Of a stretch of DNA of 64,000 nt, positions 47,978-58,074 are shown piece by piece. The notes under the pieces were generated by a model. That model saw only the letters and a list, made by a program, of their open reading frames with translations. It did not search any database and had not been told where the DNA came from. The position numbers and the translations under genes are program-made. The stretch covers positions 6,054,976 through 6,118,975 of the forward strand of contig NC_134527.1 of assembly GCF_027942865.1 (NCBI RefSeq), read 5' to 3'. Positions within the stretch are counted from its first letter, which is position 1; each line of letters starts with the position of its first letter. This DNA is from Odontesthes bonariensis. Lineage: Eukaryota; Chordata; Actinopteri; Atheriniformes; Atherinopsidae.

Positions 47978-48592
47978 AATGTGTCATTCAGATGAGAACA
48001 TGAAGATATGTTCCTTCACAAATCATCATTGCATTGATTTATGTGTTTAAATAGAATAAATTATATTTAAAAAAAACTAAATTACACAATTACTGTTATC
48101 AAAATAAGGTTAAAAGGTGATTTTCTTTAAAAAAAAATTGAAATATTGTTGATATCTGATGTGAAATTTGAATGTCTGCAGTATAATTCTTACTTGTTAT
48201 GGTTATTCTTGCACTTTTATACATCTACGGTTTGTATTTACTGGTCAGATATGTCAGATTACATTCTGGTTGTCTGGATTAGATTTAGATTTTAGAAATT
48301 AAACTTGTTACAAAGAGAAATCTACCAGGAAGCATGTTCCAGGAATCCAGAATATTCAATAAGAATAAAAATATATTTGTGGATATTTAAAATTCATAAC
48401 CCCACGCATGGCGGCTTGAGTAATGTGTCATTCAGATCAGAACATGAAGATATGTTCCTTCACAAATCATCATTGCATTGATTTATGTGTTTAAATAGAA
48501 TCAATTATAAAAATAACTAAATTACACACTCGTTTGGGTTCTGTTATCAAAATAAGAAACGGTTTTACGTCTCAATTAAAAGGTAATACTCT
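47978..48592 (+). repeat. Direct duplication about 440 bp apart
   Basis: The stretch 47978-48118 (AATGTGTCATTCAGATGAGA, then CAAATCATCATTGCATTGAT) recurs at 48421-48592 with few changes; the second copy has small insertions such as CTCGTTTGGGTT. No gene is involved. Confidence 0.8.
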
Positions 48593-48935
48593 TCCAAAGT
48601 TATTCTTTAATGGATGCAGGGCATGGTGGGGAGGATAAGTATGTTATACATGTGATTGTATTCATGTATGCTTTGAATATGTATGAAATTTGAGGGGTGC
48701 CAGGGACGGGGGCTGCCTTTAAGTAAGATGTGTTTTATTTTTGTTTATCAATGTTATACTCTATTTTTATTCTGTTTATCCTTTTTACTTCCCTTTTTTA
48801 AAAAAAAAAAAAAAAACAGACTGTTAATTTAATTCAATTTGTTTGTTACATCTGGGACATCTGAAATGTCTGTGAAGATATTATGTTAAAACAAATAAAA
48901 ATTTGAATGACAAAAAAAAAATAAAAATGCATCCT
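48593..48935 (+). mobile_element. Non-LTR retrotransposon 3' UTR
   Basis: A GGGGGTGCC-like start, T-rich 3' UTR, an A16 tract at about 48800-48815, and an end AAAACAAATAAAAATTTGAATG followed by poly-A form a 5'-truncated LINE tail. Confidence 0.5.
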
Positions 48936-49185
48936 TCAAACTAATTACCCCGTCAAATCAAAGGCTTCTTTTAAAATAGCCTCCTAAAACCTGAGGGTTT
49001 CAGGAAAATTTTAAACTCTGCATTTAGCACTTTTATTCCTCGGCCTCTGAAAAAAACTCAACACATTCAATAAAAACCATTTGAGTGGTTAAACCTTCAT
49101 TTTTTAAATTTTTTTTTACCATAAATGATGGACTTTGCTCTCATATTTATCAATACCTAAAAATAATTGAAAATGTTGATACGAC

Positions 49186-49653
49186 GCCAGGCCAATAGGC
49201 GGTCTCGACCTGTGGGATAGGGGATGAACTATGGGAGATCTACCATATTAATGAAAGAGAAGAAAGTCAAAAGGTACGTTGTCATTTATGTCTTTTTTAA
49301 ACACTTGGCCATAATCTTTTACTTTATTATAGAAGAGCAGCGGAGTTATGTCGCTAAAATAAAGTAAAAGATTACGGCCAAGTGTTTAAAAAAGACATAA
49401 ATGACAACGTACCTTTTGACTTTCTTCTCTTTCATTAATATGGTAGATCTCCCATAGATATTCCCTATCCCACAGGTCGAGACCCCCTAGTGGCCTGGCG
49501 AACTTCCGTTGTGTTTTGAAGTTTGCAGCGTTTCTGTCTTGCATGTGTTTTGATGTTTGCAGTGCGTGTGCTCCGGTCATTTTTCTCTTGCAGCATTTTA
49601 CTGTTGGATTTGTTTCGCCGTTTGCAGCGCGTTTGCACGTGTCGGCCACCGTA
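49186..49653. mobile_element. Foldback element, truncated copy
   Basis: The palindromic core (49200-49490; TACGTTGTCATTTATGTC pairs with GACATAAATGACAACGTA around a centre near 49345) is nearly the same as 60240-60550. To its right is one short arm with fewer than three 34-bp-type units (TTTGCAGCGTTTCTGTCTTG). The terminus GTTTGCACGTGTCGGCCACCGTA follows. The left arm is missing except for GCCAGGCCAATAGG. Confidence 0.8.
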
Positions 49654-50153
49654 GGAAGCTGACTGATTCCTAGCCACAACGGAAGGAGCATGCGCAACTT
49701 TGAAGAAGATTTTAGAAAACATTTATGAAACACACATCACAAAGAAGTAGTTATGGTTCATTTTATAAGATATCGTGATTATTAGGTCAAATCTATGAGG
49801 GTATGTGACTCTAAAACAAGTCAGACTGTCCATTTATAAAGCTGTCACAGCCAACATATTTTTACACCACGAAAAATTTGATTTACTATGTATCAGTTTT
49901 AGAACTAAATGCAATAAAATTGTGTTGGAAAAACTCATTTCTATACTCAATTGTAAGCGTAAATAAACCTTATAACAGATGAAACTATGGGCACTTGGAG
50001 TCGATCTTGGCCTCAGATAGGTTATGGAGTTTCAAAAAGGTATCTGATCAAACTGAATGACTTAATTAGTTCTGCCAACTAATAAAGGGCCACAGAGAAT
50101 TATATGTCAGTCCATGAAAAAGAGCGTCCAGCAGAGGCTGAACTCAGTTCTTT

Positions 50154-52149
50154 TCAGTAGCCTTCATTGTCCCAGGTGACCTCGTAATCTGGGTACCGAG
50201 CCTTCAGCTTCTCGGTGCTCACGGCGTGGTTTGCTCTTCCAAATCCCTTGAATGAAAATTGAAATCTTCCGTCAGAGGCAGAAATTAACATTTGATTCAC
50301 GAAAAAACGAACAAACGTGCAACATTTTCCTCACACATTTGAAGCCAGTTCAGTTTTTATTCGGCCGGGTTCTCTTACCATGGAGTACCCGTAGACGTGG
50401 ATCTTTTTGGCCTGTGGATCGTGTTTGATCCTCCCTCCTCCAACACACTCGCAGTCCAAGTGGCCGCCCTTCTCCAGCTCCTCTGAAACCTTCTCATAGA
50501 TGTCAGCTACCAGAAAGAGACGCACAAAATGTCAGCAAATACAGTGCATAAACACTATGTTTTCAGAATACTTTCTTTCTTTTAAAGAGGCTGATAGCTA
50601 CTTGGAAAAAAACTGAAGACTCGATCGCTAAAATACAGTCTTGTGTTGAAAATGAACAAATCTAAATTTTTGAAAGTTCCTGTGGAAGATCATTTAAACA
50701 GACGCTTAGCGTTTTTAATTTACCTTTTCTGTCTGAAATGTAACATTATTTACTTCCAGTGACACAGATCAGCCAGGTTCTTCAAACCTACATCAGTTAA
50801 ATGAGTAATATTGATTATCGCCCTATGTGGTGCACAAATTAAGGAGAAAGTGAACTGTCAGCATATGTGTTGGAAGCAGGAAAAATGAGCAATGTCTGCG
50901 TGACCAGGACAAAGTCCAGATGGTGACGACATCTTTACGAGGTAGAGAGACAGGATCTTGAACTTGGTGACACGATCCATCCATCCATGCATTTTTCTGT
51001 TCAGACTTCTTTTTGTTCAGGGTTGTGCTTGTTAAACCCAACACGCTGGTCTTTAGACTGCGGAAAGAAACCAGATCACCCAAAGGGAACCCATGGGTCA
51101 ACATGCAAACTCCTCCCAGAAAGGCCCAAGCAAGCAGGCAGGTTTGAACTGTAACGGTTTAGGATCTGGTCTTTAGGGGTGCCCAGCCTCCAGTGCTCAC
51201 AGAGGCACATTATTTCTCACTAATTGAGGCAAACTAGTACATTTATCAATTTTGGAGCCATATTAGTTTTGCTTTGAGTAGTGTTTTCCCCTACAACATT
51301 CAATTTTGACCTCTTCATTTCAAAAGACTGTGGCTCGACAGGGATAACAGAGATCCTGGGACAAATATTGAAGATAACTCGACATTTATTTTGGGAGTAA
51401 AGAGTTAAAACAAAAACAAATGCTAGAAAATAAATAAAATGGTCACTAAAATAATGCACCCTTGAGCAAAAAAAAATGTGTTTTTGCTTAATATATTTTA
51501 AAAATGTGCTGAGCCAGGGGGAGCCGAGCTATCTCACAGTGGTGCCTTGGCACCACTAAAAATACCCTAGCCTCGCCCCTGATTAAAACCCCCATGAGGG
51601 AATGAGTTGTGGAAGGGTTACTCTATGAGCAGTGAAAGACAAGTCAGATAGTCCAGTCAGGCTTCATTGAAATATGGGAAATGACCAAAATGTTTTGAAC
51701 ACATAGTTCTTGGGGTTCTCTGAGGATTATGTGGAATATGGAGCTCTCCTTCAAGGACTTTTTCTCTGCGCGCCTTCACACCTCAGATAGGAAGTGATGC
51801 AGCCAGCAGTGGTAGACAAGTCCTTCTGTGTTTTGTTTAGGTTTTTTAAGAGGCTAATATTAAAAGCTGCTGTTTGTATAGAAGATATTTCACAAATGTT
51901 TGCAAGTTTCTTTTTAAGAATTGCAGATTCAAAGCCATGTAACCCCACTGAACTTGCATTTGACACGCGCATTCGTGTCGGTGACATGTTTTGAGGGGAT
52001 ACTCCGGACTCACCGTGGTACTCAGCCCAGCCGAACCCTCGGACTATATCCACCTCCGAGTCGTCTCCCTCTTCCCGGCTATGGACTCTGATCAGGACGT
52101 ATTTAAACACTCCGGACGGGTCAATGTCTGCCTGGGGTATGTTGGCCAT
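50154..52149 (-). CDS. phpt1: 14-kDa phosphohistidine phosphatase (complete, three exons)
   Basis: A small cytosolic enzyme that removes phosphate from phosphohistidine in proteins. Exons: 52149-52014, 50506-50379, 50246-50154; phases agree; 118 residues (human 125). Sequence landmarks: [33 protein letters not shown] with the catalytic histidine (residue 45, equivalent to human His53), [24 protein letters not shown], and the C-terminus [16 protein letters not shown]. Intron 1 splits the codon just after the active-site His. ATG 52149 ([10 protein letters not shown]) was chosen by alignment with family length; in-frame ATGs upstream (52179, 52221) would add up to 24 residues. PHPT1 also neighbours MAMDC4 on human 9q34.3. 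Confidence 0.95.
50900..51180. repeat. Interspersed repeat in phpt1 intron 1
   Basis: CATCCATCCATGCATTTTTC and GTCAACATGCAAACTCCTCC with CCAGATCACCCAAAGG belong to a frequent fish interspersed repeat. The 93-codon minus frame over it (50823-51104) is not a gene. Confidence 0.5.
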
Positions 52150-52677
52150 GAGAGCCGCAGCCTTCGTCTGTGTGCACATCTCCAAACTTCTCAGCAGCCA
52201 CACAAATAATCCAACCAACAACCCAAAGGCTCGTATTTTTCCGAAAAGCTCCGTGTTTCTCTACGTAGAAAGGGCGTCACAGAGCTGTAAAAGAAAGCAG
52301 TTTATCTCCTGCTGAAAGGAGGCATGTGCTCTGTGCAACAATAAGCACATTTCCGGTTTGAACTTCAGAATAAATTACAATGAAAACACGGAACTTCGCA
52401 TTGTCTTCGAATGGTATGATACGTATTCTCTTGACTCTAATAATTAATCTCCAAAACGATAAGAAACTATATTATATTACACATAGCAGTAAATGGTTTC
52501 GCATAAAGTTTTTTAAAAAGGAAAAAAAACAAAGCACCTGCTTTTATTTTAAAGGCAAAACAATCAGAGCGGAAGCTATGAGAGGAAATGCACCTTTTCT
52601 ATGAAGGCATGCATTCTGGTAGTTGTAGTCCAAATGACAACGGTAGAGCCGTACAGGAAGCGTGGCTGGTTTTAAAC

Positions 52678-53140
52678 AAGGTTTTAATGAATTTATAGCC
52701 TCTTTAGAATAATTCTATCCAGATTTGAGCAGTCTAAGTAATGTAGTTTCCATACAGGACCCAGTTCAGGGTTATCAGAATGCAAAAAAAAAGCAGTAAA
52801 ATGGCCCTATTCTGCATTTTCACAAATCAGAAAAAGGTTTTAATGAATCTATAGCCTCTTTAGAATAATTCCATCCAGATTTGAGCAGTCTAACTAATGT
52901 AGTTTCCATACAGGACCCAGTTTATGGTGATCAGAATACCAAAAATCCAGTGAAATGGCCCCTTTCTGCATTTTCACAAATCAGAAAAAGGTTTCACAAA
53001 TCCCAAAACAAGGTTTTAATGAATCTACAACCTCTTTAGAATAATTCCATCCAGATTTGAGCAGTGTAACTATTGTAGTTTCCATACAGGACCTTGTTTT
53101 GGTCGATCAAAATGCAAAAAAAATGCAGTGAAATGGCCCT
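52678..53140. repeat. Three tandem units of about 155 bp
   Basis: Each unit contains AAGGTTTTAATGAATCTA, CCTCTTTAGAATAATTC, ATCCAGATTTGAGCAG, TAGTTTCCATACAGGACC and AAATGGCCC. Units begin near 52678, 52832 and 53010; the third is preceded by a short partial duplication (AGGTTTCACAAATC). It lies upstream of phpt1. Confidence 0.85.
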
Positions 53141-53633
53141 TTATTCCCACCCCTTTAATTCGCGAATCGGATGCCAACTTCAGCGTCGTGCTGGCTGGGA
53201 GAAAAAAATATCGATTCCACATAAAAAGACATCGCAGATATAAAAATGATACAAGGTGAGAAAAAAACATGAATCGATATTTGATGAAAATGTTTGCATC
53301 ACAGGTAGCAGACACATCTGTGGAAAACCTGGGCTTTTTTTGTTTTGTTTTTGGTACTTATGGCACATATTCATAAGGACTGGAAACACCATCTTTGAAC
53401 AGAGGAGGTGGTCCCATGTGTCACATCCCACTACTCAACTCAACTCAACTCAACTTTATTTAAAAAGCCCTTTAAAACAGCCGTGGCTGAAACAAAGTGC
53501 TCTACATAAGTAACAACACGAAATATAAGGCATAAAACTTAAGAACAATGTAAAAACAATAATAAACAATAACAATATTAAAACAATAAAAAACAATAAA
53601 ACAATAACAGAAACAGAGTCTCATGCTGGGTTA

Positions 53634-55614
53634 AAGACATGCTATGCAACTTTTTCATGGTCATAAAATTGCTCGGCAATCATCAGTTTGCTAGGCTCAC
53701 CCGTTCTGATGAAAACGGTGACATTTCCATCTCCATCTGGTGGCCCAAGCCCGAAACAGCGCTTGCAACTTTGCCTGTGGCGCCGCGTGCTTTGTTTAGC
53801 TCTGGAAGTCTCGCGACACACGAGAGCCGAGAACTACTGCTTCACGGCAGGTCGTAAAGGGCTCTGAGCCGAGCCAGGTAGCCTGAGAGACACACCCCCT
53901 CTCCATTAGCTGTCGACGGCTAAATTGAATGCGGTTAGCTTCTAGAGTTGTAATATAGTTTGTAATAGATATCGTGATGGCAGAACCACCGCTACTTGCC
54001 CGTCTGACCGCTGAGTCATCCAGAGCCAGCGATTCAGCGGTCAGACGGGCAAGTAGCGAATCCATGCCGGAGCTTTTTAAGTTTCGATTCTGTCTCGTGA
54101 CTTGACGAGCGAGAGCCCAGTCGGCAGCTACAGTCGGCAGCAACAGGCTCGGTTAGCGTGGCTTCATGCATCTTGTACAGTCGTTGAAAAATAATCATTT
54201 AGTGATATAAGGAGGGCAAGATCATTCCATGTTGTTTACTTGTAGGTCTAAACTCAGCATTGCCTCACCTAATGCTACCACATTTGTCGCTGTGTAAATG
54301 CACACACTAGCTGTTGTGTCTGGCTTTCAGATAAAATGGCATTGAATTATTACTTGACAAAAATAAATGAATGAACTTGTAGCCGTAGGCTGCTCTTTGA
54401 TTTATCAAAATGAATTGATAAATGGGACAAAAAAAGGCGAGGCGCATAGCCACTAAACGTCAGAAAGTTTTTTTTTTTTTTTTTTTTTTTTTAATAAGTG
54501 ACTCAAGTGATTCAAGTGGTCCGTATAACCACAGCCATTATAACTAACAGCCTTGCCACTCACTATTAAGCCCCATTGTACCGGCTTTTTGGCTGCAGTT
54601 CCACCAGAATTCCACTGGGCGCGTCGGTGGAGACCAGAATGAATGGTGCCCAATAGAGCTAGATGCTACAAATGGTCAGTTTCACCTAAGTCTCCTCAAG
54701 AGCGCTCAGATTTGAATGTAGTTTCTGAGAGCTCAACATGGGTTTCAAGTCAAAAATCTACTGAACGAGTACATATATCCCTTTGATTTCTTACAGGTTG
54801 GCTTCTTGTTGTCCACAACGCGCTAGCATTGTGCTAATGACCGGCGAAAGAATGAATTACGACCAGAGGCACCGCTTGACGGCTGGCTCCATACCAAGCG
54901 ACAACAGAATTAAGATGGACTTTTTCCGCTTATGTTACCACAGCCTAAGAATCTGTGATGTTACCACAGATTCTCTCTTACTACAGCTCTTCCTTGAAAA
55001 CGCTGCTGCCTTTGAGACCAACAACAAGCAGGATTGTTGCCGTAAAGCGGCATCTCCGGTCGTAAGCTATGTATGACGTCATATACACTTCAAATCCCTT
55101 TTTTAAGCAAATGAGTGGCTCTAAAAATCTAAAACTTAGCCATGGGTATTTTCTAAACATCCTCTTTCGAACACAACATTCAAATTACTAGAGAAAAAAT
55201 TATATCTTGAGATAAGGGCACGCTAGGGCGTATAGCTCCATAGGACTCCATTCATTCTGGTCTCCAAAATTGAGCGCCCCACGTGGAAAGAGGGTGGAAC
55301 TGCAACCAAAATCGCCTCGTTGGAAACCGGAAATGCACCGTGAGTGGCGAATCTGTACTATTATAGAATCTGTGGTATAACTCGAATCCCCTCCTCAAAA
55401 TGATCCAATCAGCCCGGATTGCCCAAAAGATTCAAGTTAAGCATCTCTACTTCTCCAACTCTCTGCAAGTGTCTTGAAAAATAAACCGTAAATTGCCTCT
55501 GGTGGGTTTACGACAGTCTGGCTAGACTGTCGCCTATTTTCTACGGAGCTCCCCCTACAGCTTTGGGGTGTGTATTGCATGGTAAACAAACCCCGTATTA
55601 CTGAGTCCTGCTTT
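53634..55614. mobile_element. Outer MITE-like element inserted in the L2 copy
   Basis: It begins TTAAAGACATGCTATGCAAC and ends ACTGAGTCCTGCTTTAA, weak inverted termini, splitting otherwise continuous L2 sequence. Inside is a perfect inverted repeat: CGCTACTTGCCCGTCTGACC (53990 onward) pairs with GGTCAGACGGGCAAGTAGCG (ending near 54058). A poly-T run lies at about 54467-54492. The name and superfamily are unknown. Confidence 0.5.
54530..55385. mobile_element. Inner TIR element
   Basis: The left part (TTGGCTGCAGTTCCACC, GGAGACCAGAATGAATGG) and the right part (CCATTCATTCTGGTCTCC, GGTGGAACTGCAACCAAA) are inverted over roughly 100 bp. The interior holds a 97-codon frame (54783-55076) with no family resemblance. 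It is nested inside the element at 53634-55614. Confidence 0.6.
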
Positions 55615-55690
55615 AAAGCCAGGGAATAAAAATGGGTTTTAAGACGGGTTTTAAAAATGGGCAGTGAAGGGGATTCACAATGCTGCATTA

Positions 55691-57100
55691 CCTACATTGC
55701 AGCACTGTATCCCATCCCCAGACAGTTTCACATCCATTCACATCTTGGATCCTGTGACCAAAACTCTCCCTTTCAGGCAGGTAGACAATTCATAGGCGAT
55801 AATGACTCAAACGACATGAACATCGGTCGGAGGGTTCAGCGACACATGTGACTGTAACAATCCTCTTTGCTTAGGGAGCTGATACTCCCTACCATCTAGT
55901 TTAGAACTGAAGAGCCTTTCGGATGAGAGGTGAAATATCTTCAAGATCCAAGAAGTCCAGCTGCCTTTATTCAAGCTTTTATGATTACCATGACCTAGAT
56001 GACTGAGAATCTTCATCAGCTTATGGCTCATATGCAGGTGTTATGTCGGCCAGTTGTGACCCAGAGGTCATGATCTAGGCCTAACTTGGGTTGTTGTGGA
56101 TGCGCCCCAAATTTTATAAGCTGGCTTTTTCATGGGTTCTGGCAAAGGTTGTGAGGACCAAACTTGGCTCACAATATACAGATTTTAGCCATCTCTGGTA
56201 GATATGTGGCTGAGTTCAAGCAGTCACACTCACCCCGAATCAGAGCTCTCACTCAAGGTCAAATGTCAGCTAGTAGGTCTTTAATGCATCTCAAACGTGC
56301 AAGAAGTTTAAAAAGAGCGAAAACAAAGCTTGCCCAGAGGCTAACATGTTGCTGCCAGAATCTTTATTTTGAAGCAGACACATTTTATCAACACACCTTG
56401 GGGTTGGAATTAAAACAATGATAAGTTTCATCACAGAACTTAAATGTAAGATTCAGACCAGTTTTGCAGGGTTATATACACCATTTTCTATGTTATACCT
56501 CACACTCTAATGCACATGACGCAGGCATTCAAGTGCCATTTTTTGTGGTGCAATAGATGCTTTTACGATATCATACAATGCAATACAACACCACATTGAT
56601 TCAATTAAGAAAATGACATCACTATGCACTTATAAACACCTTTCTAATACAGTTAACAACTGATTATGTTCCAGGGACATTGTGTAAGATTTGGTTATCT
56701 GCTGTTAGCTGTACTGTGAGACTTTGTGGACCAAGTGTGAAGTCATCCCAATTATATTTGCAGTCTTAAGATAAATAAACACATTTTGCACAATTTTGGA
56801 TTTATGTTAAACAAAACAAAATGTCTTTGTGAGTGATTGTTTTTTTTGTTTTCCGTAATGATCAAATATTGCTGTTTTTCAGGAGACTCGTCCAAGCTGC
56901 TTAAATGCACCCAAAGACTTCCTTGAAACAAATGTAAAAACAAAAGAAACAAAAAAAAAGCCTTCTCCTAACCATAGCTTCATGTTACTAATATGAATAA
57001 GACTAAAATGTGAAAGCTATCAACTGAAAAACACATGTAAGTAGAAATAAATTGGAGATTCTTTACCCACTGAAATGGTTGCAGTCTTTAAAATGGGCTT
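55691..57100. other. Intergenic between phpt1 and the ecto-NTPDase gene
   Basis: No exon-like frame or recognised repeat is seen. Confidence 0.35.
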
Positions 57101-57107
57101 TAGTTTA

Positions 57108-57478
57108 AAGGGGAACTGCGGTATTTTCAACATTAAGCCTCTTTTCTGAGTCGTCTGCAATGTTTTAGAACCCCCCTCACCGCTTTTTTGATGTTTACTC
57201 CCATCTCCGGTATTTACCTAATTTTGATTCTTCTCAACCTGCTTCAGAACGGCAAGTCATGCGCATGTCTAGAAAGGTCCGTAAAAGCACCATAAACGTC
57301 CGTTTTCAAAATCATCAACTCACCGGAGTGGTTACTGGTGGCAGGTTGAGAAAAATCAAAATTAGGCAAATACCGGAGACAGCAGTAAACATCAAAAAAG
57401 CGGTGAGGGGGGTTCTAAAACATTGCAGACAACTCATAAATGAGGCTTAATGTTGACAATACCGGAGTTCTCCTTTAA
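57108..57478. mobile_element. Hairpin MITE with long TIRs
   Basis: About 370 bp with inverted arms of more than 90 bp. The left arm AAAGGGGAACTGCGGTATTT ... TTAGAACCCCCCTCACCGC pairs with the right arm GCGGTGAGGGGGGTTCTAA ... ATACCGGAGTTCTCCTTT. The 63-codon frame inside (57259-57450) runs along the arm and is not a gene. Confidence 0.85.
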
Positions 57479-58074
57479 TGCAGGGGGGTCCAGACAGTTT
57501 TTATTTTATTTTTCTTCTTTCTTTTATGAAAAGCAAAAGGTCTGATTTTTTTTACAATTCAAAACATAAAAATTGGGTCGTCAACAAAAAAAAAAGAAAA
57601 AAATCTCAGACCTCGGCTGTGTGACTATTGCCACCAGGGGGCAGTGTTGTGCTCTGCATATTATTTGGTCATTGATGCATTTTTCATTATGTTGGCTCAC
57701 TTCTTCAGCAAAAAAAACAAAAGTTAGAATAGTCCTTCCCCTCCTTGATTAGGCCATGGTTTCTTCTACATAAACTGAACTACAGAGGAGATGAAGTCTT
57801 GAAGATACAAAGATGAACTAATAATACAGTCATATCTAGGTCTATGGCATTAACAAATAGTGGGTATACTACACAGAGCAGTTTGTATGTTGAAGTTGAC
57901 TGAGAAACTGCAAAAAACAATCTCACTCATTACACACGTGCTCATTGTAAATGAACACCCTGAAATGTGATACCGTAAAACTTCAGCCTCTCCGTCAGGT
58001 TCAGTCCAGATGAAAGATGTTGGAGCGCTGAGCTCAAACAAGTAAAAACATAACCGTGTACAGCCCAGAAGAAT

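Larger units (their letters stand above)
53425..55690 (-). mobile_element. L2-type LINE split by nested MITEs
   Basis: The 3' end (53435-53610) reads ACTTTATTTAAAAAGCCC and CTGAAACAAAGTGCTCTACA, the reverse of a LINE tail. The matching ORF2 end appears on the far side (about 55612-55690, minus: SLPIFKTRLKTHFYSLA). The roughly 2 kb in between is two nested DNA elements, listed separately. Confidence 0.65.

Noticed and set aside
50823-51104. 93-codon minus-strand ORF in phpt1 intron 1
   Set aside because: It overlaps a common interspersed repeat and would not fit the phpt1 phase.
54783-55076. 97-codon plus-strand ORF
   Set aside because: It lies wholly inside a TIR-bounded element, has no recognisable domain, and has no support as a transposase.
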